A stretch of 64,000 nt of DNA, taken from positions 248,001 through 312,000 of the forward strand of contig NZ_FTRU01000008.1 of NCBI RefSeq assembly GCF_900148495.1, in the 5' to 3' direction. Made by a program: the position numbers and the translations under genes. Under the pieces are notes generated by a model. The model saw only the letters and a program-made list of their open reading frames with translations. It was not told the origin of the DNA and did not search any database. Of the stretch, positions 17,345-25,540 are shown piece by piece; the first letter of the stretch is position 1; the number at the start of each line of letters is the position of its first letter. Source of the stretch: Negativibacillus massiliensis (GTDB lineage Bacteria > Bacillota > Clostridia > Oscillospirales > Ruminococcaceae).

Positions 17345-18733
17345 ATGGAAAACAAACAGGGAAATATCCTCGGAACGCAGCCAATCGGGCAGCTTCTGTT
17401 AAAATTTGCGGTACCAAGCATCATTGCCATGCAGGTCAGCGCCTTATACAATATCGTAGACCAGATTTTTATTGGACACAGTGTAGGGGTTCTGGGAAAT
17501 GCGGCGACCAATGTTGCCTTTCCTTTGAGTACAGTATGTGTGGCTCTTTGTCTGCTGTTTGGTGTAGGCGGTGCAGCCAATTTTAATCTTTGCATGGGTG
17601 CAGGAGATAAAGAACGCGCAAGACATTTTGTGGGAAATGCAGTGGCACTTTTGCTGCTCAGCGGTATTCTGTTGAGTTTGTTTTCTTTTATATTACTGGA
17701 ACCAATGATGCGATTTTTTGGCGCAACACCGGATGTTTTGGGTTATGCGCTGGAATATACCGGCATTACCCTGTGGGGATTTCCATTTTTGATTATTGCT
17801 AACGGTGGTGCAAACCTTGTTCGAGCAGATGGCAGCCCGAAATATTCGATGATGTGTATGCTGGTTGGTGCTATCATTAATACTGTTTTGGACCCGTTGT
17901 TCATTTTTGGCTTTGATATGGGAATGAAAGGTGCAGCTTGGGCGACAGTAATCGGACAGGTTGTTTCGGGTTTGATGGTAATTGTATACTTAAGCCACAT
18001 GAAAACGGTGAAGCTTTCGTTGAGCGATCTGAAACTGTCAGGAAAAAGAGTGGTTCAGATCACATCGCTTGGTCTGGCAGGATGCTTTAACCAGCTGGCA
18101 ATGATGGTGGTTCAGATTACCATGAACAATACCCTTACTTACTATGGCGGAAAATCTGCTTATGGAAGCGAAATTCCATTGGCGTGTACAGGAATTATCG
18201 CTAAGGTAAACATGATTTATTTCTCCATCATCATTGGTATTTCGCAGGGATTACAGCCGATTGTCAGCTTTAACTACGGAGCAAGAAAATATGGCCGTGT
18301 ACACGATACCTATCGTCTTGCCTTAATTTCTGCAACGGTTGTTTCTACATTGGCATTTTTATGCTTCCAACTCTTCCCACGCCAGATTACTTCTTTGTTT
18401 GGACAGGGAAGCGAGGAGTATTTCCGCTTTGCAGAAAACTATTTCAGAACCTTCCTTTTCTTTACCTTCCTCAATGGAATCCAGCCGATTACATCCAACT
18501 TCTTTACTGCAATCGGAAAGGCTACCAGGGGTGCGGTTCTGGCTTTGACTCGTCAGATCATCTTTTTGCTGCCATTGATCTTGATTCTGCCGATGCTGAT
18601 TGGAATCGATGGTGTTATGTATGCAGGACCAGTAGCTGACTTTGCCGCAGCGGTACTGGCTTTTGTCATGGGATTTATTTCACTCAAACAGCTGAGAAAA
18701 ATGGAAGCTGAAACTGATTTATTAGAAGAATAA
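17345..18733 (+). CDS. MATE family efflux transporter (MepA-like)
   Basis: The 462-residue protein has about twelve membrane helices and reads like the MepA branch of MATE transporters (GNILGTQPIGQLLLKFAVPS near the start; YNIVDQIFIG). It should export cationic compounds across the membrane. ATG 17345 overlaps the end of the marR stop region and follows GGAGAG, so the two genes form a coupled operon under the double-palindrome operator. A second, distinct MATE gene lies at 10535. An upstream in-frame ATG at 17309 lies within marR and is not favoured. Confidence 0.92.
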   Translation: MENKQGNILGTQPIGQLLLKFAVPSIIAMQVSALYNIVDQIFIGHSVGVLGNAATNVAFPLSTVCVALCLLFGVGGAANFNLCMGAGDKERARHFVGNAVALLLLSGILLSLFSFILLEPMMRFFGATPDVLGYALEYTGITLWGFPFLIIANGGANLVRADGSPKYSMMCMLVGAIINTVLDPLFIFGFDMGMKGAAWATVIGQVVSGLMVIVYLSHMKTVKLSLSDLKLSGKRVVQITSLGLAGCFNQLAMMVVQITMNNTLTYYGGKSAYGSEIPLACTGIIAKVNMIYFSIIIGISQGLQPIVSFNYGARKYGRVHDTYRLALISATVVSTLAFLCFQLFPRQITSLFGQGSEEYFRFAENYFRTFLFFTFLNGIQPITSNFFTAIGKATRGAVLALTRQIIFLLPLILILPMLIGIDGVMYAGPVADFAAAVLAFVMGFISLKQLRKMEAETDLLEE

Positions 18734-18765
18734 ATTTGCCAAAAGCACAGGAACCGGATGTTTTA

Positions 18766-18794
18766 TTGACATTGATGATAGAATAACGTACAAT
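18766..18794 (+). promoter_or_regulatory. Promoter of the Hpt-REC operon
   Basis: Consensus TTGACA (18766-18771), 17-base spacer, TACAAT (18789-18794). Confidence 0.72.
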
Positions 18795-18799
18795 AGATG

Positions 18800-18829
18800 G
18801 CAGGAAGACAGAATGTCTACCCTGCTTTT
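18800..18829 (+). terminator. Hairpin with T-run at the very start of the Hpt transcript
   Basis: GCAGG-A-AGACA (18800-18810) pairs with TGTCT-AC-CCTGC (18814-18825) and is followed by TTTTC. It begins at the predicted transcription start, so it could be an attenuator or a stabilising 5' hairpin. Confidence 0.4.
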
Positions 18830-18867
18830 CTGTTATGTGTAATAAAAAATGATAAGGAGGAATAAAT

Positions 18868-19230
18868 ATGGACTTTTTGGCAGCGATGGAGTCGGTTGGA
18901 GTAGACTCACAGACTGTGTTAAGACGTTTTTCTGGAATGGAGATGCTTTGGAAAAAGTTTGTCTTTCGTTTTCCAGAGGACCCTACCTATTCCTCTTTGG
19001 AACAGGCCGTCCTCAAGCAAGAGGATGAAGAAATTGAGCGACAGGCTCATGCTTTGAAAGGAGTAGCAGCCAATTTGGGATTTGACCAATTGAGTCAGCA
19101 CGCCAATCAGATTGTACAGTTGGTACGTCAGCGTCCGGAAGGATACTGGGATATGATAAAACAAGAGTGGGAACAGTTAAAAGCAGTTTATCAAAAGGTT
19201 TTGGAAGCGATTAACTGCTGTAAACAATAG
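18868..19230 (+). CDS. Hpt-domain phosphotransfer protein
   Basis: This 120-residue helical protein carries the histidine phosphotransfer motif HALKGVAANLGF with H61 as probable phospho-acceptor. It is nine bases upstream of a multi-domain response regulator and in the same operon, so it likely relays phosphate to or from that receiver. No histidine kinase is encoded next to it, so the donor would be a kinase elsewhere. ATAAGGAGG precedes the ATG. Confidence 0.85.
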   Translation: MDFLAAMESVGVDSQTVLRRFSGMEMLWKKFVFRFPEDPTYSSLEQAVLKQEDEEIERQAHALKGVAANLGFDQLSQHANQIVQLVRQRPEGYWDMIKQEWEQLKAVYQKVLEAINCCKQ

Positions 19231-19239
19231 GGGAACCGT

Positions 19240-21282
19240 ATGAAAAAACAAAATAACAAAAAAATCCTGATTGTGGATGATTTTGAACTCAATCGCGCGA
19301 TTTTGTGTGAGATGTTTTGCCGAGATTATGAAGTAATCGAGGCAGAAGGTGGGAGACAGGCAATCGAAATCCTGAAAAAGGAAGGGACAAACATCAAAGC
19401 ATTGCTGTTAGATATTGTGATGCCGGACATTGACGGATTTGGTGTGCTTGATTTTCTTTCGGAACAGAATATGATCGAAAAACTGCCTGTTTTTCTGATT
19501 ACAGCAGAAACTGCGGTTGATACGATTATGCGTGGATTTGAAAAAGGTGTTGTTGATGTTATCAATAAGCCGATTAATGATCCTGCTATTATCTGCAAAC
19601 GTGTTTATAACGCGATTGAGCTGTATCAAAAGAGAAGTAATCTGGAGTGTCTGGTAGAAGAGCAGGTACAAACAATCCGCAAGCAGAATGAAAATTTACA
19701 GACAACCAAAACATCCATCATTGATATGCTCAGCTCGGTAATCGAATTTCGCAGCGGTGAGTCTGGAGAACATGTTCGTAGAATTAGAAAAGCGACAAAA
19801 ATTTTGCTGGAAAATATGGCGGAAATCTGTCCAGAATATAATCTGAGTGAAGAGTGGATTATACTTGTTTCCGGGGCAGCTACTATGCATGATATTGGAA
19901 AGGTTTCGGTACCTGACTATATTCTGAATAAGCCGGGAAGACTGACCAAAGAAGAATTTGATGAGATGAAGAAACATACCATTTACGGAAGTGATATGTT
20001 GAAGTCCATCCCATTCTTTACGGAAGACCCAATTTTTCAGCATGCCTACGAAATCTGTCGCCATCATCATGAGCGTTGGGATGGAAAAGGCTATCCGGAT
20101 GGCTTAAAGGGAGATGAAATTCCATTAAGCGCTCAGGTAGTTTCTTTGGCAGATGTTTATGATGCTCTGGTCAGCGATCGTGTTTACCGAAAAGCACTCA
20201 GCCATGAAAAGGCACTTTCCATGATTGCAAATGGAGAATGCGGAGCTTTTAATCCACAGCTCCTGGAAAGCTTTTTTGCGGTAGCGGATATCTTGCACGA
20301 GCAATTATATGCACATCCTGAAGTGCAGGAAGAGGAAGATATCATCAAGGAAAAACCGGTGATGAGTGCCATTAAGCCACAGGAGGAATCAAATTTATCG
20401 GTTCGTACCCTGCAGCTTTTGGAAAGAGAGAGAAAAAGATATCGCTGTCTTTCCCAGATGTCAGGAGAAATCCTGTTCGATTATGATCGAGAAACCGATA
20501 CCATTGAATACACAGATCGTTACTGTGAAATTTTTGGTGGAACAAATGTTGTTCTGCATGCAGCGGATGCAATGAAAAAATCCGAGCATATCGATGATGC
20601 AGACCGTCGGCGTATTTATGCTGAATTGGAAAAACTTTCTCCGGAGAATCCAACCCTTCGATCGGAAGTAAAGCTGATGACAAAGTATGGTTCTGAAGAG
20701 TGGTTTGAAATTGTCCTGAAAGCTATTTTTGATGAAAAAGAAGAATATTGCGATTATATCGGGAAAATCACCAATATTAACCGTCTCAAATCAGAATCAC
20801 TGCATTGGAAAAAACAAGCTTTTCAGGATTACTTAACTGGATTATACAATCGACCAGCTTTGGAAGATTGGATGGAGCGACAGATTTTGCAAAAACCAGA
20901 TGCTCCGTTTGGCTTGATGATCTTGGATATCGACTACTTTAAAAAGGTAAACGATACCGGACATGAAAACGGAGATCAACTGTTAAAAGATACTTCTGGT
21001 TTTCTGCTGCATCATCTTCGTTCCAGTGATGTTGTTGCACGAATTGGCGGAGATGAGTTTGCGGTTATCATGCAGGGAGTTTGTTCAGAAGAAATTTTAA
21101 ACTGCAAGGCAGTTCAAATTCAGAACGACTTTACATCTGAATTTAGTGCAAAGTATAACGTAAATCTGTCTTTATCAGTTGGTGCTGCTTGCTATCCGGA
21201 ACAAGGTGCGACCTATCATGAATTGATGATGAAAGCAGATCAGGTTCTTCTTCAGGCAAAACAAAATCGAGAGCCTCGCTAA
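19240..21282 (+). CDS. Response regulator with HD-GYP, PAS and GGDEF domains
   Basis: The 680-residue protein joins a receiver (D58 as acceptor), a coiled linker (about 130-160), an HD-GYP domain (HDIGKVSVPD; HHERWDGKGYP; canonical), a PAS-like domain (about 385-510) and a GGDEF domain with intact RIGGDEF. RSSD five residues before GGDEF matches the product-inhibition I-site. Established knowledge: HD-GYP degrades and GGDEF makes cyclic-di-GMP, so this protein could switch direction by phosphorylation. It is coupled to the Hpt protein upstream and followed by a strong terminator. Confidence 0.93.
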   Translation: MKKQNNKKILIVDDFELNRAILCEMFCRDYEVIEAEGGRQAIEILKKEGTNIKALLLDIVMPDIDGFGVLDFLSEQNMIEKLPVFLITAETAVDTIMRGFEKGVVDVINKPINDPAIICKRVYNAIELYQKRSNLECLVEEQVQTIRKQNENLQTTKTSIIDMLSSVIEFRSGESGEHVRRIRKATKILLENMAEICPEYNLSEEWIILVSGAATMHDIGKVSVPDYILNKPGRLTKEEFDEMKKHTIYGSDMLKSIPFFTEDPIFQHAYEICRHHHERWDGKGYPDGLKGDEIPLSAQVVSLADVYDALVSDRVYRKALSHEKALSMIANGECGAFNPQLLESFFAVADILHEQLYAHPEVQEEEDIIKEKPVMSAIKPQEESNLSVRTLQLLERERKRYRCLSQMSGEILFDYDRETDTIEYTDRYCEIFGGTNVVLHAADAMKKSEHIDDADRRRIYAELEKLSPENPTLRSEVKLMTKYGSEEWFEIVLKAIFDEKEEYCDYIGKITNINRLKSESLHWKKQAFQDYLTGLYNRPALEDWMERQILQKPDAPFGLMILDIDYFKKVNDTGHENGDQLLKDTSGFLLHHLRSSDVVARIGGDEFAVIMQGVCSEEILNCKAVQIQNDFTSEFSAKYNVNLSLSVGAACYPEQGATYHELMMKADQVLLQAKQNREPR

Positions 21283-21298
21283 GTTTTTGATAAATAGT

Positions 21299-21337
21299 AA
21301 AAGGGGAATTTTGCAGATAGCAAAATTCCCCTTTTTT
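21299..21337 (+). terminator. Terminator after the HD-GYP/GGDEF gene
   Basis: AAAAGGGGAATTTTGC (21299-21314) and GCAAAATTCCCCTTTT (21320-21335) form a 16-bp perfect stem with a 5-base loop and T-run. Confidence 0.9.
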
Positions 21338-21392
21338 CTGCAAAAAGGATACATGAAATTATAGGCAGGACCTGGAATTTACAGAAAAATAA

Positions 21393-21421
21393 TTGAATCA
21401 TGGTTAGAAATAGAGTATAAT
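21393..21421 (+). promoter_or_regulatory. Promoter of the first degV gene
   Basis: TTGAAT (21393-21398), 17-base spacer, TATAAT (21416-21421). Confidence 0.65.
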
Positions 21422-21458
21422 TAAAAAGATAAACCAAACAGAGAGGAGAGAATGATTT

Positions 21459-22334
21459 ATGGCAGAATATATTATCTCGACTGATACTTCCTGTGATTTT
21501 CCACTGGAATATGTGAAACAGCACCAGCTTCCATTGGTAACCCTGTTTTACAGTATAGATGGTGTGACCGGAGAAAATGGTTGCCCGAGTTCAGATGTAT
21601 TAAAAAACTTTTATGATAAAATGCGTGCTGGTTCTATGACCAAAACACAGCAGGCAAGCATTGAGGATACAGAAAAAGTCTTCCGCGAGATTTTGAAGGA
21701 AGGAAAAGATATCCTTCACATCGCCTTTTCTTCCGGATTGAGCGGTACTGCCAATGCAGCCAGACTGGCGGCAGAAAATATGATGGAGGAGTTTCCAGAA
21801 CGCAAGATCATTGTGATTGATTCTCTGTGTGCTTCTCTGGGACAGGGATTGCTGGTAGACTATGCGCTCAAATTGCAGCAGCAGGGAAAAAACATGGAAG
21901 AGACTGCAAAGTGGCTGGAAGATCACATCCAGAACATCTGTCACCTGTTTACCGTTGAGGATTTAAAATATCTTCAGCGCGGCGGAAGAATTTCCAAAAC
22001 CACTGCCCTGGTTGGAACTATGATTGGTATCAAGCCGGTTCTTCATGTTGACCCAGAAGGAAAACTGGTTTCTATTTCAAAGGTTCGTGGAAGAAAACAG
22101 TCCATTCAAGCACTTGTCAACAAAATGGAAGAGAATATCGGAAAATATCGCGATGAAAAGCAGCCAATTTTCATCAGCCATGGTGACTGCATCGAAGATG
22201 CGAACTATCTGGCAGAGCTGGTCAAAGAGCGTTTTGGCTATGATGAGTTCTTGATCAATGATGTTGGTCCTACTATCGGAGCGCATTCCGGACCGGGTAC
22301 ACTGGCACTCTTCTTTATGGGTGAAACCCGTTAA
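21459..22334 (+). CDS. DegV family fatty-acid-binding protein (copy 1)
   Basis: The 291-residue protein has the DegV fold signatures: TDTSCDFP near the start, MTKTQQASIED, GLSGTANAARLAAE, DSLCASLGQGLL and LQRGGRISKTTALVGT. DegV/FakB proteins bind one fatty acid and present it to FakA for phosphorylation. No fakA is nearby. GAGAGGAGAG precedes the ATG. A second degV of equal length follows 183 bases downstream, separated by a terminator, so the two are tandem paralogues with separate transcription. Confidence 0.92.
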   Translation: MAEYIISTDTSCDFPLEYVKQHQLPLVTLFYSIDGVTGENGCPSSDVLKNFYDKMRAGSMTKTQQASIEDTEKVFREILKEGKDILHIAFSSGLSGTANAARLAAENMMEEFPERKIIVIDSLCASLGQGLLVDYALKLQQQGKNMEETAKWLEDHIQNICHLFTVEDLKYLQRGGRISKTTALVGTMIGIKPVLHVDPEGKLVSISKVRGRKQSIQALVNKMEENIGKYRDEKQPIFISHGDCIEDANYLAELVKERFGYDEFLINDVGPTIGAHSGPGTLALFFMGETR

Positions 22335-22412
22335 GTGGTATCATAAAACGATTCGTCATTTTTTTCATGGAAATAATGTCCGAATCTTACAATCTAAAAA
22401 TGTGCAATAGGG

Positions 22413-22442
22413 AAAAGATGTAACCTAGGTTACATCTTTTTC
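22413..22442 (+). terminator. Palindromic terminator between the two degV genes
   Basis: AAAAGATGTAACCT (22413-22426) is followed directly by its exact reverse complement to 22440 and then more T. It is a 28-base perfect palindrome. Confidence 0.75.
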
Positions 22443-22517
22443 TTGCTTTTAGAGAACTTTTCCGGTAAGATAAACAATGTGATATCGTTTTGAAAAACAT
22501 TTTGGGGGTTAATTGAG

Positions 22518-23393
22518 ATGGAAAACTTTGTTATCACAACAGAAAATGCAGCAGACTTGCCGGAAAGTTTTATTAAGGAAAATGAAATCGGTGTTTTGTC
22601 CCTTTATTATACGATTGATGGTGTTACCTATGGACCGGATCATGAGGAAGAGATGCCTGCGAAGACATTTTATCAGCAGATGAGAAATGGTTCCATGCCA
22701 AAGACACAGCAGGTAAATCCGGATCAGGCAATCCGTCGTTTTCGTGAGATTCTGCAGCAGGGAAAGGATATTCTGCACATCTCACTGACCTCGGCAGTAA
22801 GTGGAAGTTATAACAGTGCCTGCATGGCAGCAGAAGAATTGCGGGAAGAATTTCCAGAAAGAACCATTACTGTAATTGATACACTGGTGGGAACTCTGGC
22901 ACAGGGCATGATCGTAGATAAAAGCGTTCAGATGAAGAAGGCAGGAAAAAGCCTTCAGGAAATTACATCCTGGATTAAGGAAAATATTCCGCACTTTTGC
23001 CTGTATGCAACAGTAGATGATCTCAAGCATCTTTATCGCGGTGGACGTGTTTCTAAGACCACAGCGTTCTTGGGAACAGCAATTGGAATTAAGCCAATTC
23101 TCAAGCTTAATGAGGAAGGAAATCTGGTTCCAATCGCAAAGGTTCGTGGTAGAAAACAGTCTATCCAGACACTGGTAAAATATATGGAAGAACATGTTGG
23201 CAGCTTCTTAAAGGAGAATGACACCATCTATATCAGCCATGGTGACTGTGAAGAGGATGCAAAATACCTTGCAGAATTGGTAAAAGAAAAGTTTGGCATT
23301 ATGAAGTCGATGATTAACCACATCGGTCCGGTCATCGGTTCTCATGCAGGCCCAGGTGCTTTGGCTCTTTCGTTTATGGGAGAAAACAAGTAA
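22518..23393 (+). CDS. DegV family fatty-acid-binding protein (copy 2)
   Basis: Also 291 residues and clearly homologous to the preceding degV along its length (PKTQQVNPDQ, SAVSGSYNSACMAAE, LYRGGRVSKTTAFLGTAIGIKP). The pair probably arose by tandem duplication and may bind different acyl chains, as FakB1 and FakB2 do in Staphylococcus; that division of labour is inference. GGGGGTT lies before the ATG, a weaker ribosome site than for copy 1. Confidence 0.92.
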   Translation: MENFVITTENAADLPESFIKENEIGVLSLYYTIDGVTYGPDHEEEMPAKTFYQQMRNGSMPKTQQVNPDQAIRRFREILQQGKDILHISLTSAVSGSYNSACMAAEELREEFPERTITVIDTLVGTLAQGMIVDKSVQMKKAGKSLQEITSWIKENIPHFCLYATVDDLKHLYRGGRVSKTTAFLGTAIGIKPILKLNEEGNLVPIAKVRGRKQSIQTLVKYMEEHVGSFLKENDTIYISHGDCEEDAKYLAELVKEKFGIMKSMINHIGPVIGSHAGPGALALSFMGENK

Positions 23394-23490
23394 TATTAAA
23401 AGAAACAGCCAGATAAAAGCCTAAAAATGACTGATATTTCGATAAAACGGACAAATTTGAACTAATTTAAAGAAAATTCATAAAAAACTC

Positions 23491-23519
23491 TTGCAAAAGA
23501 TGTATGACACATGTATAAT
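23491..23519 (+). promoter_or_regulatory. Promoter of the MgtE leader transcript
   Basis: TTGCAA (23491-23496), 17-base spacer, TATAAT (23514-23519). Transcription should begin near 23527, giving a leader of about 265 bases. Confidence 0.75.
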
Positions 23520-23526
23520 GAAAGAG

Positions 23527-23791
23527 CAGATAAAAAAGAAATCCGTGGAAGGGAGGAAAGGTCTGTGGACGATTGCAGTAGAAGTACGATCAAAAACAAA
23601 AGCGATTTCTGTTATGATGGACAGCTGTACCCACAGCGTTTTTCCTCTTATGCCAGAGGATAGTATTTTTTGTGGGTTTGTTTTTCTTGTGCCATAATGA
23701 TAGAAATCGCCGCACCACCATTTTGGTAGTGCGGTTTTGTTTTGCTGTACTTTACTGTCCCCTAAAAAATGACAGTAAGGAGGCGCTGAAC
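23527..23791 (+). promoter_or_regulatory. Long structured leader RNA of the MgtE-type gene (riboswitch candidate)
   Basis: Several pairings can be read directly. The 19-base arms 23602-23620 and 23692-23710 pair with one mismatch. CTGTGG (23563-23568) can pair with CCACAG (23631-23636), but ACCCACA (23629-23635) can instead pair with TGTGGGT (23671-23677). GAGGAAA (23553-23559) can pair with TTTCCTC (23641-23647), which competes with the CCTCT/AGAGG hairpin (23644-23659). A terminator follows, and then TTACTGTC/GACAGTAA (23752-23759, 23771-23778) abuts the ribosome site. Competing pairings plus a terminator fit a riboswitch. It does not match the M-box or yybP-ykoY patterns I know. Confidence 0.6.
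23710..23738 (+). terminator. Intrinsic terminator inside the MgtE leader
   Basis: CCGCACCACC (23710-23719) pairs with GGTAGTGCGG (23725-23734) with one mismatch and is followed by TTTTGTTTTG. It stands before the coding region, so it can act as an attenuator. Confidence 0.7.
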
Positions 23792-24589
23792 ATGATGAAA
23801 AACATGGTTTTGGCAACAAATTTTGGAAAAGCAAACGAAATGAACCTGTGCGAAAAAGAGATGGGATTCCTGGTTAAGGATAAAGACTATCAGACCATCA
23901 GCGACCGTCTGAGCGAAATGGAACCAATGGAAGCATCCCGTTGGTTGGCAATGCAGGATGAGCATCTCCGTTTTTCGGTAGCCTGCCTGATGGCTCCGGA
24001 AAAAGCAAAAAAAATCTGTGAATGCGAAAATCAGGTTGCAGAAACCGGCTATCTGAAAGCTGGCGTATTTTCTCTGGCAAAGAGCAGAATTTTCTGGCTG
24101 ATGGCATTGATGATTTCCGGAATGATTACCGGAACGATTCTTGCACGTTATGAAAGTGCATTTGCGGCAGTTCCAATGCTGGTTACATTTATTCCGATGC
24201 TCACTGATACCGGCGGAAATGCAGGTTCCCAGAGCAGCACAATGGTTATCCGTGCAATGGCAATGGGCGAAATCAATATCCGCAATCTTCTTTTTGTTTT
24301 GTGGAAAGAAATCCGCGTTGGTGTTCTGGCTGGAGCAGGTCTTGGAGCAGTTAACTTTTTCAGACTGCTGCTGACCACCCCACATTCGGCAGAAATTGCA
24401 CTCACCGTTTCTTTGGCAATGTTTGTAACTGTAGTTGCAGCAAAAGCAGTTGGCGCTGTTTTGCCGCTGATTGCTGGAATGATGCGCTGTGATCCTGCTA
24501 TTATGGCAGCACCACTGATTACTACCGTTGTGGATGCATTTGCTCTGATTATGTATTTTAAAATTGCTCAGTTAATTCTGGGTTTATAA
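23792..24589 (+). CDS. MgtE-type divalent cation transporter lacking CBS domains
   Basis: The protein is 265 residues. After a short N-terminal region (about 90 residues, with a trace of the MgtE N domain) it goes directly into the MgtE membrane domain with five helices. That domain includes the pore motif TDTGGNAGSQSSTMVIRAMAMGEI. Full MgtE is about 450 residues and has paired CBS domains that sense cytosolic magnesium; these are absent. AAGGAGG (23777-23783) fixes the ATG at 23792. The long leader RNA may supply the missing metal sensing at the RNA level (inference). The ion could be Mg, Co or another divalent metal. Confidence 0.85.
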   Translation: MMKNMVLATNFGKANEMNLCEKEMGFLVKDKDYQTISDRLSEMEPMEASRWLAMQDEHLRFSVACLMAPEKAKKICECENQVAETGYLKAGVFSLAKSRIFWLMALMISGMITGTILARYESAFAAVPMLVTFIPMLTDTGGNAGSQSSTMVIRAMAMGEINIRNLLFVLWKEIRVGVLAGAGLGAVNFFRLLLTTPHSAEIALTVSLAMFVTVVAAKAVGAVLPLIAGMMRCDPAIMAAPLITTVVDAFALIMYFKIAQLILGL

Positions 24590-24593
24590 CCTT

Positions 24594-24632
24594 AAAAAGG
24601 AAGCATCATATCCAAATGGTGCTTCCTTTTTT
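24594..24632 (+). terminator. Terminator after the MgtE-type gene
   Basis: AAAAAGGAAGCATC (24594-24607) pairs with GGTGCTTCCTTTTT (24618-24631) with one wobble, ending in a T-run. Confidence 0.85.
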
Positions 24633-24674
24633 GATGTTGCAATGTTATCATAACACAAAGGAGGGAATTTTTGC

Positions 24675-25223
24675 ATGATAGGTTTAAAGAGGGGAAGAGT
24701 AACATTATATCCCCATCAAACAGAATGGGATGAGCAAGCCAGACGTACTATGGAGCAGCTGAAGGAACTCTTTGGTGAGCTTGCAGTGGATATCCAGCAT
24801 GTAGGAAGTACATCCATTCCTAATATTGCGGCAAAACCAATTTTGGATTTTGCAGTTGGGATCTATGACTTCAAAAAATTGGAACAACTAGTTCCAAAAC
24901 TGGAGAAGGAAGGGATTATTTATCGCCCGTCCGATGATCGAGAAGGACATCGGCTTTTTGTGGTGGGAGATTTTGACAGAGATACCCGAACCCATCATAT
25001 TCATGTGGTGGAATATCAGGGAAAAGAGTGGCAGCAGCAGATTTTCTTCCGGGATTATTTGAAAGAACACCCGCAAGCAGCAAAAGAGTATGAAACACTC
25101 AAAGTTAAATTACAAAAACAATATCCACTGGACCGAAATGCCTATACGGAAGGAAAGGCGGATTTTATTCAACAGATTCTACACAAAATGAGAATAAATG
25201 AGAAAGAAAATCAAATAAAATAA
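24675..25223 (+). CDS. GrpB/UPF0157 family protein
   Basis: The 182-residue protein has the GrpB signature IQHVGSTSIPNIAAKPILDF, which places it in the nucleotidyltransferase superfamily, together with HHIHVVEY and a helical C-terminus (FRDYLKEHP, YTEGKADFI). Some members are annotated as dephospho-CoA kinase-associated, but the reaction is not established. AAAGGAGGG lies before the ATG. It stands alone between a terminator and an intergenic region with an RNA candidate. Confidence 0.88.
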   Translation: MIGLKRGRVTLYPHQTEWDEQARRTMEQLKELFGELAVDIQHVGSTSIPNIAAKPILDFAVGIYDFKKLEQLVPKLEKEGIIYRPSDDREGHRLFVVGDFDRDTRTHHIHVVEYQGKEWQQQIFFRDYLKEHPQAAKEYETLKVKLQKQYPLDRNAYTEGKADFIQQILHKMRINEKENQIK

Positions 25224-25245
25224 TAAAAAATAACCTGTGAAAAGA

Positions 25246-25274
25246 TTGTCAATCAATGGCCGTTGTGCTATAAT
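25246..25274 (+). promoter_or_regulatory. Promoter of an orphan small RNA
   Basis: TTGTCA (25246-25251), 17-base spacer, TATAAT (25269-25274). No coding region of any length follows before the next terminator. Confidence 0.72.
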
Positions 25275-25280
25275 ACACTA

Positions 25281-25480
25281 GCCAAAGGAGACAATCTTTG
25301 TCATAATTTGTCTGGATTTTGGAGAGAAAAAGGACTGCGGTCTAAATTTAATTTTATTTGATTTGATTTTAATTCATGCCAATGACTGCAATGATAAAAT
25401 CATCCAGACAATAATCTCCATTGGAAAGCGGATACCAACATGTTTAAAAAGCTGTACCCCGAATCGGTACAGCTTTTTTA
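25281..25480 (+). ncRNA. Candidate stand-alone small RNA (about 200 bases; 6S-like outline)
   Basis: The transcript predicted from the promoter at 25246 ends at the terminator at 25446-25479. It folds on inspection into one long hairpin. A closing stem pairs CCAA-x-GGAGA (25282-25291) with TCTCC-x-TTGG (25416-25425). Next is an asymmetric internal loop (16 bases on the 5' side, 4 on the 3' side). A perfect 10-bp helix follows, TTGTCTGGAT (25308-25317) with ATCCAGACAA (25402-25411), and then an AT-rich distal part. The layout recalls 6S RNA, but I cannot confirm the family. No good open frame is present. Confidence 0.55.
25446..25479 (+). terminator. Terminator of the small RNA
   Basis: AAAAAGCTGTACC (25446-25458) and GGTACAGCTTTTT (25466-25478) form a 13-bp perfect stem with a 7-base loop. 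Confidence 0.9.
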
Positions 25481-25540
25481 GACGAAAAGAGAGGAGTGGA
25501 ATGTCAGGAAAATTTTTCTATCACCTCTTATGATGACCGT

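Noticed and set aside
23518-23697. Short frame inside the MgtE leader (about 59 codons)
   Set aside because: Its ATG overlaps the -10 box, it has no ribosome site, and the region is better explained as structured RNA. A leader peptide is not excluded but has no support.
25501-25533. 10-codon frame MSGKFFYHLL after GAGGAG
   Set aside because: It is too short and lies between the small RNA terminator and the fru operator array with no terminator or partner gene; probably chance.
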